Assembly (NCBI GenBank): GCA_963697355.1
Contig: CAVONV010000004.1
Coordinates: 516,248 to 580,247 of the forward strand
Length of the DNA stretch: 64,000 nucleotides
Origin: CAVONV01 sp963697355
GTDB lineage: Bacteria; Acidobacteriota; Vicinamibacteria; Marinacidobacterales; DATDRI01
Direction of reading: 5' to 3'
How positions within the stretch are numbered: position 1 is the first letter of the stretch; the number at the start of each line of letters is the position of its first letter. Positions 59,753 through 64,000 of this stretch are shown in pieces. Position numbers and translations under genes: made by a program. The notes under the pieces were generated by a model. The model saw only the letters and a program-made list of their open reading frames with translations. It was not told where the DNA came from and ran no database searches.

Positions 59753-61978
59753 CTAAAAGGCGACGAAGTAGAAGGTCATTTTTACGAGGAACTCGCGGTT
59801 GGTGACGTTCCAGCCGACGGCGTCGGTGTCGCGCTCCTCGTTGAAGACCACGAAGATATCGGCACCGGGGCGGTAGGTGTAGCGAAACAAGACATTCGCC
59901 CCTGCTTCCTGGTCGTCGTCGTTATATTGAAAGAGCCCTCGAACGTAGGCCTTAGGGGAGAAAGCGAAAAGGGCGCGGAAGACGCCCAGGTTGGTTACGA
60001 ATTTGCCTCCCTCGATGGGGAGGTCCACATGGTTCCGAAAGTACTGGAGCTGCACTGAAAGCCGCCGGTGAGGCCGCAACTGAGTAGCGACATTGAAGGA
60101 GCGTATTCGGCCGTTGTAGAAACCGCCCCAGTTGGCTCCCGCAACGAACGACACCGAACGGCTCCGGTCACCCATGTACTGAACCGCCCCTTGATTGAAT
60201 CTGTAAGTTCCGATTGGAATCTCGACGTCGTCACGAATCTCGAAGGGCTCAGTGAGGCCTTCGCCGAAGTTGAGCCACCCGGCGAAAAGGAATGCGCCGT
60301 TATTGAACATGATGAAGGGACCGATGTTGTTGACCTGTGACTCCAACCTCCCTTCTCGGTCCGTGATGTAGATGTGGTCGATACCCATCCACAATTGGCG
60401 GATGCCAAGCTTCCCCGGTCGCGGACTCACCATGGCACTGCCTCGGACCTTGCGAATGCCCGTTCGCTGCAGGAAACCCATCTCGGAATTGAAGTTGTCT
60501 CCGATGTCGACATAGCTTCCTGAGACGAAACCTTTGTCCGATTCCCAGTTCCCGTCGACACCTAGCGCGTGATCCGAGCCCGTAAGGCCGGAAGTGAAGC
60601 TCTTGGACACGAAACCATGGAACCGTGTATTCGGATTGGGAGCGATGGTAGCATCGGCCGCCATCACTTGATTGGAAGCGCCTTCATCGGCAGGCGATTT
60701 GGAGAGTACCAACGCACCGACCGAGGATCGAGACAAGATGTCCCGTTTCACACGAGCCGCGGCAAAGTTGGTTTGGGGCACGAGCGTGTCTTCGTCGATG
60801 AGGGTTTCTCGAGTGACAATATCGAAGACGCCGATGTCGTAGCTGCCGACCTTTCCTGTCAACCTTGCGCCGGCCAGTATCGGAACTTCGTACTCGTCGT
60901 CGTAGAGGCCTATCCGGCGGCTGAAGAAAAGCATCGTTGCCGGAGGTTCCTCGAAGCGTCCGAACTCTCCGACATGGAACAAGCCGGCGTTCTCCAAGAA
61001 AAACTCACGTTTCTCGGGAAAAAATAGCGGGAACCGTGTCAGGTTGACCTGCTCTTGGTCGGCTTCCACCTGAGCGAAGTCGGTATTGACGGTGAAATCC
61101 GCCATGAGTGTAGAGGTTACTGCGACCTTAGCGTCGATGCCGACGTCGCGTCTGAAGTCCGCATCGTCGGGCTCGTCCAGAAGGTCGTGCTCGACGCCCC
61201 CGAGAACATAGGGCTTCAACTGGAGTCGGCCTCGAGGCTGCACTCGAGTTATGCCTCGGAGTGTGCCGTACTCCGAAGCCCGCCATTCGGTGTCGAAGCC
61301 CAAGTCCCGATCTATGGGCGTCCAGTAGCTCCGCTCACGATTCCGGGCGATGCGTCGTCCGAAGTTTGCACCCCATCCATCGGTATTCTCGGGTCGGAAC
61401 CGAAGCGTCGAGAAGGGAATCGCAATCTCGGCCGTCCATCCTCCCTCGTCCCGTGTAGAACCTACGTCCCAAATGCCGTCCCACTCAAAGTTGAGGACGG
61501 CGCCTTCGTTTCGAATCAGTGCATCTAGTTGGGCACCCGCGGGATTTGTGGCGAAATAAAACGCGTTCCGGCGATCACGAAATGTGTCCAAGAAGATCTC
61601 GAAGGCATCATCGGCCTCGAGGTCGGCGTCCCTGCGGTATTCGTTGGCGGCGATCCGTGAGCTTTCCGTGTCTTCGAGGCGGGCTCCAATCAAGAGCGCG
61701 TTGGCATTGTAGGCGATGTAGACCAGCGTTTTTTGCGTGGAAGGCTCGCCGTTTCTGGGCTCCGTCTGGATGAAGTTCGTAATTTGGGCGGCATTCTGCC
61801 AAAAGGCATCGTCCAGCCGTCCGTCGATGTCCGGGGCGCCGAGAACGAACGGTGCCGTGACCGACGGAGGTCCGGATTCCGTTTGGCCCATGACGGGAGC
61901 GGGGCTCGCGGCGAGGGCCGCCGCGGCGAGAATGAGGCATGGCAAGCCCGTGCTATACCTGTTGTCGCGGCATCTCAT
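59753..61978 (-). CDS. DUF5916/CBM9-like outer-membrane protein
   Basis: A 741-residue exported protein. The signal peptide is about residues 10-31 (ending VMGQ). A CBM9-like beta-sandwich follows (about 45-230: DIDGRLDDAFWQNA, VYIAYNANALLIGARLED, WTAEIAIPFSTLRF). The rest is the DUF5916 region, whose alternating strands (PFFPEKREFFLENAGLFHV motif, then many aromatic-rich strands to a terminal Phe) point to an outer-membrane barrel. The family is common in Acidobacteriota and Bacteroidota, with unknown function, probably carbohydrate-related. Its last codons meet a GGGGACTGTCCCC unit. Confidence 0.82.
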   Translation of the reverse strand: MRCRDNRYSTGLPCLILAAAALAASPAPVMGQTESGPPSVTAPFVLGAPDIDGRLDDAFWQNAAQITNFIQTEPRNGEPSTQKTLVYIAYNANALLIGARLEDTESSRIAANEYRRDADLEADDAFEIFLDTFRDRRNAFYFATNPAGAQLDALIRNEGAVLNFEWDGIWDVGSTRDEGGWTAEIAIPFSTLRFRPENTDGWGANFGRRIARNRERSYWTPIDRDLGFDTEWRASEYGTLRGITRVQPRGRLQLKPYVLGGVEHDLLDEPDDADFRRDVGIDAKVAVTSTLMADFTVNTDFAQVEADQEQVNLTRFPLFFPEKREFFLENAGLFHVGEFGRFEEPPATMLFFSRRIGLYDDEYEVPILAGARLTGKVGSYDIGVFDIVTRETLIDEDTLVPQTNFAAARVKRDILSRSSVGALVLSKSPADEGASNQVMAADATIAPNPNTRFHGFVSKSFTSGLTGSDHALGVDGNWESDKGFVSGSYVDIGDNFNSEMGFLQRTGIRKVRGSAMVSPRPGKLGIRQLWMGIDHIYITDREGRLESQVNNIGPFIMFNNGAFLFAGWLNFGEGLTEPFEIRDDVEIPIGTYRFNQGAVQYMGDRSRSVSFVAGANWGGFYNGRIRSFNVATQLRPHRRLSVQLQYFRNHVDLPIEGGKFVTNLGVFRALFAFSPKAYVRGLFQYNDDDQEAGANVLFRYTYRPGADIFVVFNEERDTDAVGWNVTNREFLVKMTFYFVAF

Positions 61979-62062
61979 GATGAAAAAAAGTAGAAAAAGG
62001 TCGCACCGGCCGGGAGGAAGTGTACTTCGATTCGTCTTGATTGGCGAACCGCAGGCAAGGGG

Positions 62063-64000
62063 CTAGTGTTTCAGTCGTTCGAACCGAAGACGGTCCACGG
62101 CAAGATAAGCCGTTCCAGATGGATCTTCGGCGGGGGAGAGCTCGAGGAGGTTGATGCGTGTCCACCATGGCCCGTCGGCTTGGAAGGCGTGCTCCGTCAT
62201 TTCCTGGTGAGGCAGAAGACTGCCGAGGCGATGGCCGTTCAGCCACACTTCGACCGCCTGTGGTTCCACTCCTGGAGGGCTGGCACATGCGATGATGACT
62301 CGGAGAGGTTCCGACCGATCGGTGGGGACGAAGATGCCGGCACGCGGTTCGACGGCGAAGCGAACGGCTCCCGGGACCCCGCCCCAATCTTTGACCCCGC
62401 TCCAACCGTTTCCGATAAAAGGAGGGTCGTTGGCCCCGATGTCGATGACACCGCCCATGTTGTTTTGTCGGTGAAAGAGGTACTTGCCGACCAATAGATC
62501 GTACTGCGTCTTGGGTCGGTCGTACTTCCACGCAAAAAACCAATTGGCGGGAAAGGCGAAAGGATAGCCGACGGCATCGAAAACGTCTTCCAGCATCCCT
62601 TGGGCTGCACCCTCCCAGGAGATCGTGTCGTCCGTTGCGACTCTTCCTTTCCTGTATTGCTCCATGAAGAGGATATTGGTGAGGATGACGGCTCCAAGGA
62701 AACCTGCCGTTGCCCACTGTGGCCGTCTCTTTACGAGATCGGTGCCCCATCGGAAGACCGTGGCCAGCCCAAGGGCCAGGATGGGAAGTGCAGAATCGAA
62801 GCGACGGGCCCCGAAAGCACCTCCGGCCCACCAATCTGCAACGGCGCTATTGATGTAAGTCAGGAACAAAAGCATGACGGCGAGTGGCCATCCGACACCC
62901 GGCTGGCGACGAATGAAACCGACCACACCAAACGCGGCCAAAATAAGAAGGGGACTCCACGAGAACAGACCATGCCGAGAAGAGAAGAGTGTCTCGGTCA
63001 AAAAAGGGTCCTGCCACCGCATGTACGCGTCGCCCAGAGGAACGCCTATGAAGAAGCGGCCGAAGATGGTTTTCCATGTGACGAGTTGCGGCAGGATTCC
63101 GAGAAACAACGTACCGCCCAGCGCTCCAGCTCTCGCTGCTACGAAGCGCCACTTCTTATTGACCGATTCCCTCGCGAGGCTCCACAGCGGAAGAAGGCCG
63201 AAAACAGCGTTTTGCCAGCGTACGCAGGCGGCAATTCCCAATAGGCACCCAAGTATCGCGTAATCGAAAACGGTCTTCGGTCTTTGAGTCCAACGGAGAA
63301 GAAACAAACTGACCAAAAGGAAGGTGAGGGCATGCGTGTAGATCGATTGGAAGGCGAGATACCAAAGTAGGAAACTCCCTAGCCCGATGCCCACCGTCGT
63401 AGCCAGAGATACCGATGGAGAGAACCACTGACGGAGAAACCGATCGAGGACCAGAAGTCCCAGCCACCCGATGAGCAGATTGCCAAGGGCGACGGCGTGG
63501 AGGTAAGGGTCGGAAAAACCGTTGTAGGCCGTCTCGATGCCATGAAGGTTCCTCACCCAGGCTCCCACGTGGCCGAGTGCCATGAAGGGGATCCACGTCA
63601 GGGGGGCGCCGACGGGGAAGGTGTAGCGGGCACGGCCGGTCTCGCGAACCTTCTGCGAGCCTGGGAAGTGCCCGATCCCCAGCCCTTCGTAGTTGTTGGA
63701 AAGATCGATGTCGCCATCGAAAGCAAGAGAGTGAGCGTAGGCGTAGTACCAGAGGCCATCACCTCGCAGGCGGTATCCACGAAAGTGAAGCAAAGGGATG
63801 AGAAGCAGTAAGATGGCTAGGTAAGCCCATGGATTCGGTGACGGGAGTCCCGAGCGGGTAGCCATGTAGGTGAGGATTAACGCGAGCGCGAGTCGCGTGA
63901 GAACACCGCCGATACCCACCGGCCCCAAGATGGAGACCCCTCCGCTCAGCACCAAGATCGCGAGGTCCAGGCCGATCAAGAGGATGGCTATTAGGTTTAT
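62063..64000 (-). CDS. PMT/ArnT-like membrane glycosyltransferase, 5' end outside window
   Basis: At least 645 residues; the frame is open to the right edge, so the TTG at 63979 is unlikely to be the real start. It contains about ten or more membrane helices, with loops such as FRGYRLRGDGLWYYAYAHSL and IYTHALTFLLVSLFLLRWTQRP typical of GT-C type proteins. A C-terminal beta-sandwich (about 480-638 from the TTG) ends AYLAVDRLRFERL and resembles the N-terminal domain of the protein at 37926-39803. It likely moves a sugar from a polyprenyl donor onto a periplasmic acceptor. Donor and acceptor unknown. Confidence 0.65.
   Translation of the reverse strand: MNLIAILLIGLDLAILVLSGGVSILGPVGIGGVLTRLALALILTYMATRSGLPSPNPWAYLAILLLLIPLLHFRGYRLRGDGLWYYAYAHSLAFDGDIDLSNNYEGLGIGHFPGSQKVRETGRARYTFPVGAPLTWIPFMALGHVGAWVRNLHGIETAYNGFSDPYLHAVALGNLLIGWLGLLVLDRFLRQWFSPSVSLATTVGIGLGSFLLWYLAFQSIYTHALTFLLVSLFLLRWTQRPKTVFDYAILGCLLGIAACVRWQNAVFGLLPLWSLARESVNKKWRFVAARAGALGGTLFLGILPQLVTWKTIFGRFFIGVPLGDAYMRWQDPFLTETLFSSRHGLFSWSPLLILAAFGVVGFIRRQPGVGWPLAVMLLFLTYINSAVADWWAGGAFGARRFDSALPILALGLATVFRWGTDLVKRRPQWATAGFLGAVILTNILFMEQYRKGRVATDDTISWEGAAQGMLEDVFDAVGYPFAFPANWFFAWKYDRPKTQYDLLVGKYLFHRQNNMGGVIDIGANDPPFIGNGWSGVKDWGGVPGAVRFAVEPRAGIFVPTDRSEPLRVIIACASPPGVEPQAVEVWLNGHRLGSLLPHQEMTEHAFQADGPWWTRINLLELSPAEDPSGTAYLAVDRLRFERLKH

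Noticed and set aside
1..64000. tRNA or rRNA genes
   Set aside because: I found no cloverleaf or rRNA-like segment by eye in the gaps; a dedicated tRNA scan would be decisive.

Overview
The window looks like a chromosome segment of a Gram-negative bacterium, most likely Acidobacteriota. Reasons: a 960-residue TonB-dependent receptor with an N-terminal carboxypeptidase-regulatory-like domain, a DUF5916/CBM9-like outer-membrane protein, a lipid-anchored sulfatase-like protein fused to TPRs, CocE-type hydrolases, and an exosortase-A (XrtA/PEP-CTERM type) exopolysaccharide locus together with Kdo biosynthesis. The phylum is inferred from gene content, not from a marker gene.

Region 1 (about 0.5-28.4 kb) is one large surface-polysaccharide locus. 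From 23.0 kb leftward nearly everything is on the minus strand with short gaps: outer-membrane barrel, export lipoprotein/secretin-like protein, chain-length determinant, tyrosine autokinase, deacetylase, phosphodiesterase, GT4 glycosyltransferase, two tandem secreted paralogs of unknown function, a second deacetylase and a GNAT-like protein. Then comes a compact carrier-protein module: acyl carrier protein, seryl-tRNA-synthetase-like amino acid:carrier-protein ligase, two paralogous GNAT-fold transferases and a left-handed beta-helix acyltransferase. It ends with a GT-B glycosyltransferase, an exosortase-type hydrolase without a serine nucleophile, KdsA, a stand-alone KdsD-like CBS pair, a methyltransferase and (opposite strand, cut by the window edge) an HpcH/HpaI-type aldolase. 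To the right of a 1-kb non-coding gap lie the initiating sugar transferase, the ExeA-like ATPase and a large FemAB/GNAT protein. The exosortase itself and PEP-CTERM substrates are not in the window.

Region 2 (28.4-47.5 kb) is mostly housekeeping or accessory metabolism: kynureninase-like PLP enzyme, MscS-like channel, glucokinase, thioesterase, deacetylase, Ldh-family and SDR dehydrogenases, dolichol-phosphate-mannose-synthase-like GT2 with a PMT-like membrane protein, a CcmC-CcmD-thioredoxin cytochrome c maturation operon, a SagB-type nitroreductase, an NDP-forming acyl-CoA synthetase and the TonB-dependent receptor.

Region 3 (47.5-64 kb) is repeat-rich: a perfect terminator followed by a structured group II intron-like RNA segment, several dispersed GC-rich repeats, a seven-hairpin element next to a HEPN/MNT toxin-antitoxin pair, and an archaeal-type HMG-CoA synthase/thiolase/DUF35 operon carrying three single-base frameshifts. 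It closes with the DUF5916 protein and a truncated PMT-like glycosyltransferase.

The most interesting candidate system is the carrier-protein module at 5.2-9.4 kb: tRNA-independent amino acid activation onto a dedicated ACP, translationally coupled to a GNAT transferase inside an exopolysaccharide locus, suggesting aminoacyl decoration of a surface glycan.
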